Below, one piece after another: positions 1-11,612 of a stretch of DNA of 64,000 nt. Both the position numbers and the translations under genes were made by a program. The stretch spans positions 1 to 64,000 of the forward strand of contig JAKOGH010000109.1 of NCBI GenBank assembly GCA_024811115.1, written 5' to 3'. This DNA is from Terana coerulea. Taxonomy: Eukaryota > Basidiomycota > Agaricomycetes > Polyporales > Phanerochaetaceae. The notes under the pieces were generated by a model. That model worked only from the letters and a program-made list of their open reading frames with translations, was not told where the DNA came from and ran no database searches. How positions within the stretch are numbered: the stretch's first letter is position 1; each line of letters opens with the position of its first letter.

Positions 1-112
1 CTCTAACTTCCTCTTACCTTCCACATCGCAATGATCTCCTCTCCTCGCCACCGCCTCGGTCAGGACCGTCGTCGGTGCAGCACTCCAAGAACACTCGCAG
101 AGCGAAGCACAA

Positions 113-1310
113 ATGTTGAACGCGGCCGCCGTCCAGGAGAAGCTCAACAAGACCACCCTCGAGCTGGACATCGAGCGCGGTAAGGCCTGCAACCTCGCCC
201 GGTCCCTGAAGGAGGTCAGCAACACCAAGGTCCACCTCCGCACCTTGAAAGGGCTCTACGCGCGCACGCACAGCACTCTACAGGAACGGGAGAAGCTATG
301 CGTGAGTACTCCTGCTTCTCTTCTTGCTTGCCGTGGCTGACAATTTGGTTATCTTACAGGTCGAGCAGCAGGCTCAGCTTACGAGAGCGCAACAATACAT
401 CAAATTAGCCGACTACAACCTCTACCTCGTTCGTGCACGCAACGTTGAGAAGGACAAGGAGATCGACGTCCTCAAGGCCCACTTGCCCGAGCAGGCCCTC
501 TTCCAGCCACACATCGCCGACCTCGTCTTCAAGCAGGGCGATGCCGCCGTCCAGGGCCTCAACACCCAGATCATCGACCTGCGAACTGTCGTCGTCGGCC
601 TGCAGACCGAGAAACGCGGCCTCACACAGGCCCTTGCGGAGGCCAAGTCCGCGGAGCAGACCCTCGCCAACAACCTTCTCGCTCGGCTCGACTGCGAGAT
701 GAAGAAGAACCAAGACCTGGAGGCGCGTCTCGCTGCCGCCGAGGCGAGGGCTGACCAGGAGCAGGACGTCGCCGCCGGTCGCCTGCAACTGCTGCAGGCC
801 GAGCAGACAAAGAACAACGATCTCACCGCCCGCCTGAGCCACACTACCATCCTCCTCTCCGACACCCGCCATGACGCGCGCGTCACCGAAATCCAGCTCT
901 CACAGGCGGTGGCGGACGCGGCCGACGAGGTCTTCGTCAAGAAGCTCGAGGCCGCCGTGCTCGAGCTCCAGGCGTACGAGGCGACACACGAACTGCAGAA
1001 CGCGCAGGCGACGCATAAGAATGAACTCGCGACGGTGCGCAATGAGCACCAGTGCGAGATGGCCGAGCTGCGCGCGAAGCTGCAGTGCAAGAACGGTGCC
1101 CGGAAGGACTTCCCACTTCTGCAGCACAATACGACTGCCGGTGCCGCGAAGCCGATGCAAGACAAGGAGAACGCCACGACAACTACGAGCAAGCTCGCAG
1201 GCGTCGCGCCATCACGTCCGCGTCCTCCAGACGCGTTTCGATGGCGTAATTCCCTCCCGGTCTCGGTTTTGGGTGAGTGGTATTGTCCAACACTGATGCC
1301 TTCACGCTGA
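113..1310 (+). CDS. Coiled-coil protein of unknown function, copy A
   Basis: The model joins 113-301 and 360-1310 (58-nt intron, GTGAGT to TTACAG), giving about 379 residues. The protein is almost entirely heptad-like, rich in Leu, Glu, Gln, Lys and Ala, with no catalytic motif I recognise; a long coiled coil is the only structural call. The equivalent ATG of the inverted copy (position 31 here) is out of frame because this copy lacks 2 bp soon after it, so ATG 113 is the first usable start. Another small indel changes the frame near 1165, so the C-termini of the two copies differ. A further intron (1273-1322) could replace the last residues and move the stop to 1426. No signal peptide is seen. 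It may be the less functional of the two copies. Confidence 0.6.
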
Positions 1311-1571
1311 CACATTGTGTAGATTCGATTCGGTTTCTTTTCTGGGATGGACTGTCTCTTTTTCTCCTTGGACTGTTGTTTCGGGTTTGCGGGTCAATTT
1401 GTAAGGCCAGCCAGCGGGTTCGCTGAATCTGTGGAAGTGCGCAGCCACGGTGTAGGCCTCTCGTCGGGTTTCCCCTGGCCTTTTTCTTGTCGGTCTTTGT
1501 TGGTTCGTGGACAGTTCCCCGCCTTGGATGTTTTCTCCTTCGGTTCTGGGACTTCTGTGTATGGACGCTAC

Positions 1572-1674
1572 AGACTTGGATTTGGACATGGACATGGACC
1601 TGGACTTGGACTTGGACTCGGACATGGACTCGGACGCGGACGCGGACGTGGACTTGGACTTGGACTTGGACTTC
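1572..1674. repeat. TGGACT-type hexanucleotide array
   Basis: About 100 bp of imperfect TGGACT/TGGACA/CGGACG hexamers. The frames open across it give Asp-Leu or Lys-Ser dipeptide runs, which are by-products of the repeat and not evidence of a gene. The inverted copy has a shorter array at about 26297-26374, so repeat number has changed since the duplication. Confidence 0.9.
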
Positions 1675-1765
1675 TGTGATTGTGCCATTGCCCCACCGCT
1701 TCGAGCTTCACGGCTCCGGTCGACCACCACCCAGACGCGCTTGTCACCAACGATCGGGAGGACAC

Positions 1766-2272
1766 AAAGGGAAATCCTTTTCATTTTATCTCGGCGCGGG
1801 TGTAGCGGAGGGCCCGGCCAGCCTTCTTCTTACCTACTTCGAGCTTTCCCTCTTCTCTGCTTTTGCATACAGAGCGCTTATCACTCTTTGCATTCGCAGG
1901 TTTCTAGCGCGGACGTCGGCGAGCGGGACAAACAGGGAAGTCCTTTTCATGTTCTCTCGGAGCAGGCGCGGCGGAGGGCCCGGCCAGTCTTCATCCCACC
2001 TGCTCCGAGCCTTCTCTTTCTTCACCCTTCTTGTCTACGGAGCGCTCATCACTTTTTGCCTCCATAGGTTCCAGGCGCGGATATCGACGGGCGAGAAGAT
2101 CAAAAGGGAAGTCCTCTCCGATTCTTCACCCTCTGCGCTCAATACAGGTACCTAGGCGGCCTGGCCAGCCGTCTTTGTGCTCACTTCGCGCTTTCTTCTT
2201 CCTCCTCCCTCGCTACATGCAGAGCGCTCACCACTTTTGTACCTCTGTTATTATAGGTTTCGGAAGGACCTG
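1766..2272. repeat. Three tandem units of about 165-175 bp
   Basis: Units start near 1766, 1934 and 2101. Each begins with an A-run followed by GGGAA(A/G)TCCT, contains GG(C)CGGCCAG or a variant, then AGAGCGCT(C/T)A, and ends in a T-rich stretch with TAG or CAG before GGTTYC. The unit ends resemble intron acceptors, so they could be amplified exon-intron pieces, but I find no convincing protein. The same units occur in the right arm at about 25700-26190. Confidence 0.75.
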
Positions 2273-2559
2273 AGGGGCTCGGCTGGTCCGGCTCCTCGTT
2301 AAAGGTCGGTGGTGCTCCGAAGCGCGAACTGTAAGTCGTCCTCGAGATGCTCGGGTGGATTGTGCTGACGCTCGCGGATTTATAGGGCCCCTCGCGGATT
2401 TAGGCACCATCCTGAGGGAGGGACGGCCGTACTAGTCCGCGTCGCCGAGCCGGCGCAGACTCTTGTGCGGCTGTCCTGGCGCACACCTTTCCTAGGTCCT
2501 CGGGATCAGTACTCGTCGAGACATGGTCTCGGCGAGGAAACCAACATGCGCTTGACCCA

Positions 2560-2875
2560 ATCTCTTCTACCGATACCGAATTGTCTTGTATATCTTCATA
2601 ATATCACGCTCTTCACCTCACATGTCAATATTATCCTCGCGATCTTGTATGCGCGCAGGTCTACCACGTCAACCTTGCCGAGCAGTGCCAGTGAACACTT
2701 GTGCGACGCGTTCTCATTAGCACGACAGGTCACAACTGTGACACTTGCCACGTTCCCATCTTCATCGCGTGTCTTGCAACTGTTATTAATATTAATAGCA
2801 TCCTTTGCGCTCGATCTGCGGATGAGAGCCATGGGGGCATTTGAGAATACACACGTATGCCCACTAAGGTTTCCA
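2560..2875 (+). pseudogene. rad1 scrap: upstream region fused to one internal exon
   Basis: Positions 2560-2770 match, in reverse orientation, the region upstream of both rad1 copies (about 20700-20985 and 25130-25420). At about 2800-2872 the sequence jumps to a match with the rad1 exon at about 24000-24070, reading on the + strand as FALDLRMRAMGAF followed by THVCPL. Relative to the copy beside the right arm, about 1.1 kb between these two pieces is missing. This is a remnant and not a gene. Confidence 0.7.
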
Positions 2876-3780
2876 GGACCTTCTTGCAGAGCCTCTCGAG
2901 ACGCGGAAGGGCTGAGACCCGCGCGGGGAGCGGCTTATGCTCGACAGCGCCGGTGCGGCCTGAAGGCCTGATGGGTCTACCTGCGCGTCCCGCCCGCAGC
3001 ACACGCATTGGGCAGAGGAATGCAGCGCACACCGGTGCGTCACACGGGTGGCAAGCGCGTCCCGGTGCACTTGCGTCAGATCCAGCGTACTGAGCAGTAT
3101 TGCGGGAATTGAAACCACCACGCGAATTCGAGTGTGCACAGGATCTTTGTGACGAGATGTGTGCTCAGTGAGAGGGGGTAGATAGTCTTGTCGGAGGTGT
3201 TGGCGAACGACTTCTGTGAGGGTCCTCGGCCAGCGCGGACAAGGCTCGGGTTCTGTAGAGGAGAACGGATGGATTGGCATAGGTGTACATACTGCATACA
3301 TGCACAGTGTAGGCGTAGCTAGCACCCCGCGGTGAACACTCTCCAGGATTGCGCAACATCCACCTGTGCACAGAACACAAGTGTACGTGGCCTTTCCCAA
3401 TTATTCTCGTATGTGCAAGCGTCAATCGCTTCCTCACGTCATTGCCCGTCTGCAGACTGGATGAAGTCGCATCACGGCAAGTCTTTGGCGAGGGCCATGA
3501 AATGAAGCACGACGCACCTAAAGCGTCGCCCACAAGTTTCCAACATGTGGCTTGACTCCCCAAAAGCCGCACCTCTAATGTCTGAAGCTCAAACGTCGTT
3601 TCAAAGCCTGGCTTGGTACAGGCTACACCGCTGTCGAGAATGCCGCGTGGACGTGGAGGAGCTCAGAGCGGGAGGGTCGGCGTAGGCTAGAGACTTCGCC
3701 TACGAGCCTTCCAGCGTTGCGCTAGCGTCCGCCAGAGAGTCGCAATGAGGAAGACAAGGCAATGATGCTGAGTACCGCGA
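2876..3780. other. About 900 bp with no supported gene
   Basis: Only short overlapping frames without recognisable motifs. It contains no obvious long tandem repeat and no match that I can see to the inverted-repeat arms. Confidence 0.5.
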
Positions 3781-3789
3781 CATGGCCCG

Positions 3790-5080
3790 ATTATGGACGC
3801 ATGGAAAGTGCGCGAGAATCGTCCGGAAGGTCTTCCCTTTCATCCGAAAAGAGGTAATTCCAGACATTGTCGTCCTGAAAGGAAGACCTCTCGAAGGCTT
3901 TTCGAACGCTTTCCGCGAGGCCGAAACCTGGCTATACCCGCAGTGGAAGTGCATTGTCGGTGTACTCCTCTAATCTGGCATGTTGGCGGTCAATGTTTGC
4001 AAGGAACGACAGCACCACCTCTTCCGCAGCTTGAGGACTCGGCTCAGGCTGGTTCATGAGCGAGCGTAGGCCGAGATATGGCGTGGCGATTCTCCCTCCA
4101 AGGATCGGATGTCGAGAGGAACGGCTGCTTTGCGACATGAGACCTTGCTTAGCGTATGTAGTAGTATAGGAGGGTTAGAGATAGCGAACAGAGGATCCAG
4201 AAGACAGTGAAAACTAAGCAGTACGAACTTGAAGGGAAGAGCGAGCGACATGAGGCGACATGGCGAGCAAGAAATGTAACGGGGTTACGTAAGATGGGCG
4301 CTCGAGCGGCTTCAGGTAAAGCGGCGCGGGTGCAACTTGACTTGCACTCAACTTGCTGCTGGCCTTGTGCTGGCCTGGCCTCCTTTAATGCGTGTATGCG
4401 CTCGTCTCGACAGTCCGCTGCTGGTGACCTGTCCAGGAGCCCCGGGAAGTGCTTACGTCCTGACGCGTCCCGACGCGCCGGGCTCGTATACAGTAGTGGA
4501 CGGACGCTTACGGGCACCCGCGACAGCCGCTTGGGATCGCTCGCGCTGCAGGGCGAACCACGCAAGGTTGGCTTGAATCTCTTGCGCGCGCGCGAAACCA
4601 GCCTCCCACCTGGCCCTGGCACTTCGCGCACCGCGCAACCGCGTCTGCACGGCGAGGCTCCTCCCGACTGCACGGCGCCCCGTCGTCCCCACCACATCGC
4701 GCACATAGTGGCACAGACAGCAGCCCACTGCGCCCCATTTCGCTGCGTACGGCTGCGGCGCACGATTGCGCGCCATGGCCGTACTTGCTCAGCACGATGG
4801 CACACGGCACCCGGCGCGTGCTGGGCCCTCGGGTGTGGGGCACCCTTCCGTCGCTTCAGCGCAGAGCCTCGCCGCCCGCCTCACTCGCCCGCACGATGTG
4901 CCACACAAAGAGATGCGCACGTGGGTCGCCGCCGTCGCCCGCACGGCCCTGCTCGCAGGGAGCCGGTGGCATACACCGGTCCTCCGCAGCCTCTCGCCCG
5001 CGCCGTAGAGACACGATGCGGGTCCTGTACAATTGCAGCACTTTGCCGCCGGACGCCGTTCCTTCGTCTCAAAGCACACC
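3790..5080 (-). pseudogene. Divergent or decayed fifth member of the cysteine-module gene array
   Basis: On the minus strand near 5041-4860 a frame contains LQLYRTRIVSLRRG and then HLFVWHIVRASE, which matches the N-terminal pattern of its neighbours (a Y..Y/I motif followed by a hydrophobic stretch ending near IASE). Further on, at about 4680-4580, comes CARC-X6-C-X13-CAKC, the first five cysteines of the module shared by the array. The sixth position is Trp (TGG) instead of Cys (TGC). A helical stretch like the C-termini of the other members lies near 4040-3935 but is interrupted by TAG. The exon structure could not be closed. The region is much more GC-rich than its neighbours. A 376-residue + strand frame over the same DNA has no recognisable domain and looks like a shadow. 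Confidence 0.4.
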
Positions 5081-5559
5081 TGGTCCCCCTGTCGCTGTCT
5101 TCTGCCATGTGTACGGCCATATTATCTGTCCCTGCCGGTCAAGTTCTCTCCCTTGGACCGCCGAGGGTGCCGGTCGCGCAGGGCAGGCCGCGTTGCACCG
5201 CGATGACGCGGGCTCGAGTGCGCAAGGGCCTGTGTAGTAGGACAAGCCGTCGGCCGAAGGTGGTGCCGGGCCTATGCATCTGCACGTCGCGTTGTGCGGA
5301 TTGTATGCGTACGGAGTACTCCCCTCTAACCAGCTAAACCGTCCTTAGCACACTCCGGCGAAACGAGGCCGAGCCACATCTGTGGGCCCGAGGCGACGGC
5401 ATGTTCTGCAGGCCAACCCAAACACCTCCGACCGTGAGGCGCGTGAAGGTGCAACTTCACCGGTGGCCACCGTCTGCCTTGTCCGCCACTGCCCTGCCAC
5501 GCGCCCCCTAGGCCACTTAGGTTGGTCAAAGGCTCAGCGCGCAGTCGTTGTGCACTTAC

Positions 5560-5800
5560 AGCGTGGCCACGGGTCACCGCGTTTGACTTCGGGCGGGTCG
5601 GAAAGGGTATATATATATACCACCCCTCGTCCAGCCAGAAGAGCCAGCACCAGCACGCCGCCTCCCTCCTTTCCTCTCCTCGGATACACCTGCACCATGC
5701 GCCGCCGCGCACTTGCCCCACACCACCACACACGCACACGCACACTCTCATATATCTCACCGCGAAGCCCGCCGGCACAGTTATACGAATAGCCATGGAA
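5560..5800 (-). promoter_or_regulatory. Promoter-like dispersed repeat with palindromic TATA tract
   Basis: On the minus strand this stretch resembles + strand 34690-34880: a GG(C/A)TTCGCGGTGAGATATATGA segment, then a purine-rich stretch, then a TATA-rich tract, then GCCACGCTGT. The TATA tract here is a perfect 16-bp palindrome, GGTATATATATATACC, at 5606-5621. It lies about 530 bp upstream of the likely N-terminus of the divergent array member at 3790-5080, so it may be its promoter. The role is inferred from position and composition only. Confidence 0.35.
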
Positions 5801-6879
5801 CCGGCGCCGCAGGCAAATAGCGCCAACCATATGCACGCATATGCCTGCCCGGGCCACGTCCGCTGCGCCGACACGGGGCCCGCACGCAGCCCGCTCCAGA
5901 ACCACGATACACCCGCGGTTACCAAGGTACGTCCCCGCCGTTACCGCTGTGCGACGTGGGCGCGTGCCGACGCGGTGCATGTTCTGGCAGCAGGAAGCCG
6001 TGGCGCACGGCCGCACGGCCGAACAGGTAATGGCGCGCTCGGGCGCGCTCGACAGTAAGTTGCCGCTCGGCACGACCTCTGAGCAGTGCTGACACGCTTG
6101 TCCAGGATGTACGCTGCGCGCGGCCGTCCTCAGCCTACAGAGTCCCTAGACAGGGGAGTCCGCTCAACAGTACAGACCCAATGCTTGGCCGCTGGACCCG
6201 CCTCAACGCACGCTCGCCACCATGAGCGGAATTAGCAACATATGCCCTCTCGATGACGCACGCCCTAAGCAATGCGGGCTGCGCTCCGCCACAAGCCACG
6301 GACCCAGCAGTACAACTATCTATGGGACCAAGATCGACGCCAAAGGCGCGCGGGCGCGTTGGGGCTGCGTGAACGCGCGTATGCTGGGGAAGTAACGGTT
6401 TGAGGGCACGTAGCTAGGTCCGGAGAAGCAGGCTGGGGAAGAAGTGGTGTAGTACCCATCTCTACTACAATATAACTCTTTCAGTTGTTCTTTTGCACTG
6501 TATTTCACGTGGAGTGAGTTTGCAAATGGAATTGTTAATGATGTGCAAATGTGTAGGGCGAACAAGCACCAGGGTCCAGAGTAGGGCAGAGTGCGGGAAT
6601 TGCACCTGCTGCAGTTGCTACATGAAGAACCCGTTCAATTAATATACATTGAAAATCGAAAGAAATTGGGAAGATAGAAATCAAAATGTGGCAGTTTTTG
6701 AACATTGCCAGACAATTCCTTAACCCTGCGACATGGTGTCCCAATACAGCATCCTCCAACACCAGCTCGTCCCCGAGCTCTGGAAGCACATCCCAGAGCT
6801 GCTCACCGCGCTTGTGCAACATCTCCTCATGCGCTGCTAATGACGCGTTCGGCCGTGTACTCTGTGCGTGCGCGTGCAG
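5801..6879. other. About 1.1 kb without a closed gene model
   Basis: The part nearest 6880 (about 6830-6690, minus strand) reads as a helical peptide with EEMLHKRGEQLWDVLPEL and could be an extra 3' exon of the gene at 6880-8329, but I could not join it in phase. The rest shows only short frames. Confidence 0.4.
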
Positions 6880-8329
6880 CTACGCGGACGCGTGCATGTT
6901 CCGGATCGCGAGCGCGAGCTTGAAGTCGCGGCAGCCGTGTGCGTTGAGATGGCGCACAGCATCGGCGAGATACTCGGCGAGCGCCTGGAGCACCTGCGCC
7001 AGGTCAGGGCGGCTGCGCGCAGCGGCACCGGCGCGCGCGACGGGGAAGGGAGCGATGCGGCCGGGTGGCGGGGAGCCGAGTCGCGTCGCTGTGCGTGGGC
7101 ACCATGAGCAGCGGCCGTCGACAGATCTGTCTAGTTTACTCACCGGACGTTTCCGCTTCGTCCGCCCGCCGGACGCGTGCGCGTCGTCCATAGCTCTCTT
7201 AGTCGGCGCGCGAGCCTGGGTCGAGTGCACTGGGGCGGAAACGGAGCCAAGGCCAGAAGCAGAGGCTTGTCCAGCGCCCGCCGACGAAACTTTGTTCACG
7301 TGAGGCTGCGTGGTCTACAGCAGGGGAGATGAGAAAGACGAGAGGGTCAGACACACGGGTCGGCGCACCAGCTGAGTCTCCCGTTCGTGCCATGTTTGAA
7401 CCGCCGAAATGTGCGGCTCGTCCTCCAGGTACTGCAACATGAGCTCTTCTACATTTAGACCTGTGAATACACGCGGTCAGCATCTGTGCACTCCGACATG
7501 TTAAAGGAAGCGTACGCACTCGTAGAAGCGTCAGGACGTGAGGACATCTAACTTCCGACGTTATTACGGGGTATTTTAGGCTTCTTGGGAGGGTTTGGAG
7601 CGCGACATGTCTTGTCACGGTCTCCCCGATGCACCTCCTCTGCAGCTACCGAAATTCAGCACCGGACCGCAAAACAGCGCGCAATAACGCTCACTTTTGT
7701 ACGGCGTGGCGCTGTCGCACCCCTTCCCAAGGGGGCCGCGGCAGTACCGACATATCAAGCACTTTTGCCTCGCGAAGCGAACGTTGGTCGTCGCCGTGCG
7801 CCGGAGGCACTCGTTGCCGTCCCTGGCGCACTGCTCGCACGGCGGGACGCAGATGGGGAGGCGGTGGTACGGGAACCGGTTGGGCGCGATGGCGTTCGCG
7901 CGGTCCGTCAGAGTCGGGTTCTGCGACACGAGCTGGAGGATGTCCTGGACGTAGGTGATGCCCCAGAAGAAGTCCAGGGGCGTGATGGGCTTTTGGCCTT
8001 GGGCGGTCGCAGTGGCGTCCCGGGCGTGCTGGGGGTCGACGTCTCTGCCTCCCTCCCTAAATGACAGATTAACGACACCAAAAGCCTTGTCTTTCAAACA
8101 GAACTCACCATTCGGAAGCGATGTAGGTACAGATGCACACCAGCTCCCGGGCGGAGAGCGTCGCCTCCTGAATCGGGTGCACGTTCCGCAGGACGTAGAT
8201 ATAGCTTCTTGCAATGGCCCTCGTCCCGTCTGACACATATAGGGAGTCAAAGACCTCCTCTACCACTCTGTTTGGAATTGTGACGATGCGAATCGGTGCG
8301 CTGGCCGGGGCGGCGACGACGGAGTTCAT
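6880..8329 (-). CDS. Array member A: protein with Zn2Cys6-like cysteine module
   Basis: The model joins, on the minus strand, 8109-8329, 7695-8056, 7553-7639, 7369-7460 and 6880-7314, all with GT-AG introns of 52-92 nt and consistent phase, giving 398 residues. Residues about 45-74 hold the array's N-terminal signature (SYIYVLRN, then ICTYIASEW). A cysteine module at about 147-187 reads C-X2-C-X6-C-X15-C-X2-C-X9-C, like a fungal zinc cluster with a stretched middle loop. Next comes a Lys/Pro-rich basic stretch (PPKKPKIPR), a Ser/Ala-rich segment with TKRKRP, and a short helical tail. Nuclear localisation and DNA binding are plausible from the basic patches and zinc-cluster spacing, but they are inference. 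The 3' end may be incomplete compared with members B to D. Confidence 0.6.
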
Positions 8330-8885
8330 GGTGTGTTCTGTGGGGAGCTGTCTCCTGAGCGGGGGTACAGGCGCATCGCATACCTGCCTTCCTCGACCCC
8401 AGTTTTATCAGCCCCTAACCAAGTCATCCGCGCCGACGCAGGGATAGCAGGTCCGCAATTTGGTGAAAGTCGGCATGACGTTTGTGCAGCTGGATGGTCA
8501 AAGTAGATCGAGACGCCGGCACTGGCGCAGATCCCATGCTATCCCATGATGTGAAGCATTCTGCCGATGCGCATTGCCGGATGCTTATGAATGCTAGTGT
8601 GCTCATGAGGTGTGTGCTCGTAAGGGTAAAGAATGAGTCGAACTTGGGCGTCCCTGCCATTCCTCGGAATTTTGCTCGCATCAAGCGCCACAAAGGCAGT
8701 AAGCGCACGCAGCATCAACCTGAGTCACCCAGCTGCCAGTGAATAAACAATCGATACGACCAGCTTTACAATCGATAGGATGTAAAATAAAAGTATAATA
8801 CAGATATAGTACGAGCAAAATGAGAGGTTGAAATAAAGCAGTCAGTTGCGCAGTAACCGTACAAACAGGGAAGCTTGAAGTCAAG

Positions 8886-10716
8886 CTAATCGCCAAGTCG
8901 AACACAAGGCTCCAGCCGCGTTCTCATATCCTTTAGCAAGAACCGCGACGCCTTGTCACGTATTACCTTGCCGGCTACCATCCGGTCTGTCCTCGCCAGC
9001 ATCTTCATGCTATCCTCCCTCACGACCTCGCGAACGGCGTCGGTTTCCTCCCCCGCTGCCGTTGCCTCTCGAAGGGCCTGCACACGAGACAGCAAGCCAC
9101 CCACTTCGTACGCAAAGTGGACGTCGTCGCATGCGCGCTCGGTCATGTGCCCCTGTATTTCCTGGAGCTTGTCGCAGAGGGGGCCCAGGGTGTGCGAGAG
9201 GGTGAAGCGGAGCGCGTGAGGGCGCGATGCGGCGCTACTGGCGGACACCGAGGATCGCGAGGAGCCCGCTACGGGAATCTCGCGATGCAAGCTGCCGTTC
9301 GAGCCGTGGGCGGGGGCGTTGCTCAAAGTCGAGCTTGTCCCGGGCCCACTTGATGCTGTAAAGTCCTGCCGATTTTATGAGTAAACACGGTGGCAGAAGC
9401 AAAATCAGACATGCTTACAAAAAGCCGGATCCTCTTGTTTGGTGGAAGTTGTGCGATGGCTGCCTCTGCGGGCCTTTTCAGCGTTGCTGAGAAGCTTGAA
9501 GTCGAATGCGAGCCGGCGTGGTCTGCATCATCGGTGGGTTTGCTCGGTCGAGGGATCCGAAAGGGGGCAACAGCGGGAGACTTGTCGGGGATCTTGGGAT
9601 ATATCAGGTTTAGCCTACAGCTCATGACTAGCCTGGATAGATAACTTACCGCTGGCGGTTGCGTCTTCGATGATTGGCCTGGTGTATCCCTTGGATACTG
9701 TGACTGCAATTCCTCACCAGATGAGCCCTGCTCCTCGTTCTCCCTGCCCTTTTCCTGTCTCTTATCTTCGGTGTTCGGCGGAGATGACGGAGAAAGCGAA
9801 GCTGTTTCTGTTTCGGCATGAATTCAGCATATGTCGCGAGATGAGAGTGGGCATATTGTGAATCTCACCTCTATAATCGGGGTCGGAGGATTCGGAAGCA
9901 CGCCTATGTGTGGTTTTCTTCTTGCGTGGCTTGCGTGTTTTCTGTGTCCGAGCCAAGACGGCTATCTGGGACGCTTCTGCCACAATGTTATCATACAGAC
10001 CTTTGGGTAGTTTGCTAAGACACTCACTGTCTATACTTGCGGCTAAGCACTCCTTGTAATTGGAGCTCATCGCGCATGGCTCGCATTTCTTTCCAGGCTT
10101 GCCTTTTACGACTGTGGTCCTGCGATAGCAAACGTAGCGCCCTGCCACGCAATGGTGACAGGAAGGGTCGCACGTCGGGAGGCGGGTGTAGCGAAATGCA
10201 TCTTCCGTGTGCTCGCGCGCAACGCTTGCGCTGTGGAGCGTGTCTTCGACCCGCATGATGCCCTTTATAAAGGCGGTTGGAGTAATGCGCTGTTCTTGCT
10301 TGCTGGTGCTGCCATTCCTTGCGACGGTGTAGCTGATATTTCGCTTCTTTTGTCTGGATTGGAATTCGATCTTTTATTTATTTTTATTTTTAAACTCTGT
10401 GAATTGTTAACGAAGCACGGAACGAACCGCATGAGCTCCGGTGCTAATAGAAACTCTATCTACATTGTAATTCGATCAGCGCGCATATATGAAACTAGAG
10501 TGAGTATACGCACTGTTCCGATGCGATGTAAGCGCACATACACGTCAAGTCATGCAAGGTAAAGGACGAGATCAATGAGATGTTTTTGTTCGTGGAACTT
10601 GAAGCCTCGATGACATCGATGTATTCCTTGGTCCTCTGCTTCGTGGTGGAGTCGGCTTTCATCCGTTTGAGAAGTTCGCTGACCTCCTGTGACGCTGAAC
10701 GACGCGGTTCAGACAT
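8886..10716 (-). CDS. Array member B: protein with Zn2Cys6-like cysteine module
   Basis: The minus-strand model joins 10514-10716, 10028-10353, 9869-9976, 9650-9807, 9419-9592 and 8886-9365, in phase throughout, giving 482 residues. The N-terminus carries TKEYIDVIEASSS and CMCAYIASEQ, matching members A, C and D. The module at about 133-170 reads C-X2-C-X6-C-X14-C-X2-C-X8-C. A strongly basic stretch follows (RKPRKKKTTHRR), then a Ser/Pro/Glu-rich region with a second basic patch (PPNKRIR), and a C-terminal helical domain of about 120 residues beginning near RFTLSHTLGPL. The first intron, at about 160 nt, is unusually long and AT-rich for this locus. There is no signal peptide or membrane segment. 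I do not recognise the family; a nuclear DNA-binding or chromatin role is a guess from the cysteine spacing and basic stretches. Confidence 0.7.
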
Positions 10717-10868
10717 ATCGAGTCCCAGTGTGTGGCGCGGAACAGGGGTGATTGTATCGAAAAGGGGTTCAGATCAACCCATTCTATATACCGCGAGTGG
10801 GCGCGCCCTTCCACCGGCCGCGGCTAATGCTGCTCACATTACGCGTAGTGTTGACGTGGTGTGATAGC

Positions 10869-10966
10869 CGGGCTGTGTAATATGAGGCTGTGTAATGTGA
10901 GGCTGTGTAGCACTAGTACGAGGGTGTGTAACATGAGGCTGTGGTTGTATGAGGCTGTGTTATAAT
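10869..10966. repeat. Minisatellite of about 15-bp GAGGCTGTGTAAYRT units
   Basis: Six degenerate copies of GAGGCTGTGTAATAT or close variants (one with GAGGGTGTGTAACAT, one with a 5-bp insertion) lie head to tail just upstream of array member B and downstream of member C. No gene is open across it. Confidence 0.8.
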
Positions 10967-11612
10967 GTCCCAGACTTCTGCGCCACAGCCGTGCCATATG
11001 TGGCATGTGTCAACTGTAACGGAGGGAGTAGAAACTACCAAAGAGATCGGCGGAACGAGCCCATGAAGGTGTCCGAGGCCCATGCTATTAGGGCATATGT
11101 GTTGAGGCGACCGCGCGGCATGTCGAGTTCGACTTCAGGAGCGCAGAATTCGTCGGAGTGGAAGGTGGGTTCAAGTTGGACGGCGGCGGCTCTGATCGTC
11201 GCTGACCAAATTTTGTTCCCATCAAACGCCACAAAGCACTTAAGTAACGGACTTGTAACAGACCCGCCGATAAGTCGCCGGGTAATGAACGCAGCCCGAA
11301 GACAAATGCACTCGGCAAGTTGGGAACATGTTACGCATATGCGCGCTAGGACTATTTGCATCGCGCGCAACATGTCGTCGAGAGAGAGCAGGCAAGCTAT
11401 AAAGTCGACTACAATACACACGCCCGAGATAGAAAACACGAGGACTGTGATTTACATTATAAGGACAAAACATAAATAAATGTAGCGTAGAGATACAATG
11501 TCCATGAGCTGAACCAAATAGTATACATCCGTTGATACATTTACTATGAAATCAGTGTGAGCTGGAAGAGATGGTGTTTGAGAAAAGGATGCCTGCCCTC
11601 AACTGGCTGTAG

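Larger units (their letters stand above)
1..2832 (+). repeat. Left arm of a large inverted repeat
   Basis: This segment recurs in reverse orientation at about 25130-27951. The shared content, in order, is a coiled-coil gene, an array of TGGACT-like hexamers, three tandem units of about 170 bp, and a piece of the rad1 upstream region. The copies differ by scattered substitutions and small indels, so the duplication is not recent. The left arm is cut by the window edge and may extend further. Near its inner end it lacks about 1.1 kb of rad1-like sequence that lies beside the right arm. Confidence 0.85.

Noticed and set aside
405..1315. Minus-strand frames of 155 and 297 residues opposite the coiled-coil gene
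   Set aside because: Shadows of the coding strand; the same shadows appear opposite copy B. Codon-position bias follows the + strand gene.
1302..1784. Lys-Ser and Asp-Leu repeat proteins across the hexamer array
   Set aside because: A hexamer repeat gives open frames on both strands. No start context, no conserved flanks, and the repeat number differs between the arms.
4207..5337. A 376-residue + strand open frame
   Set aside because: Arg, Ala, Pro and Cys-rich with no domain, in very GC-rich DNA where stops are rare. The minus strand over the same region carries the cysteine pattern of the neighbouring array.
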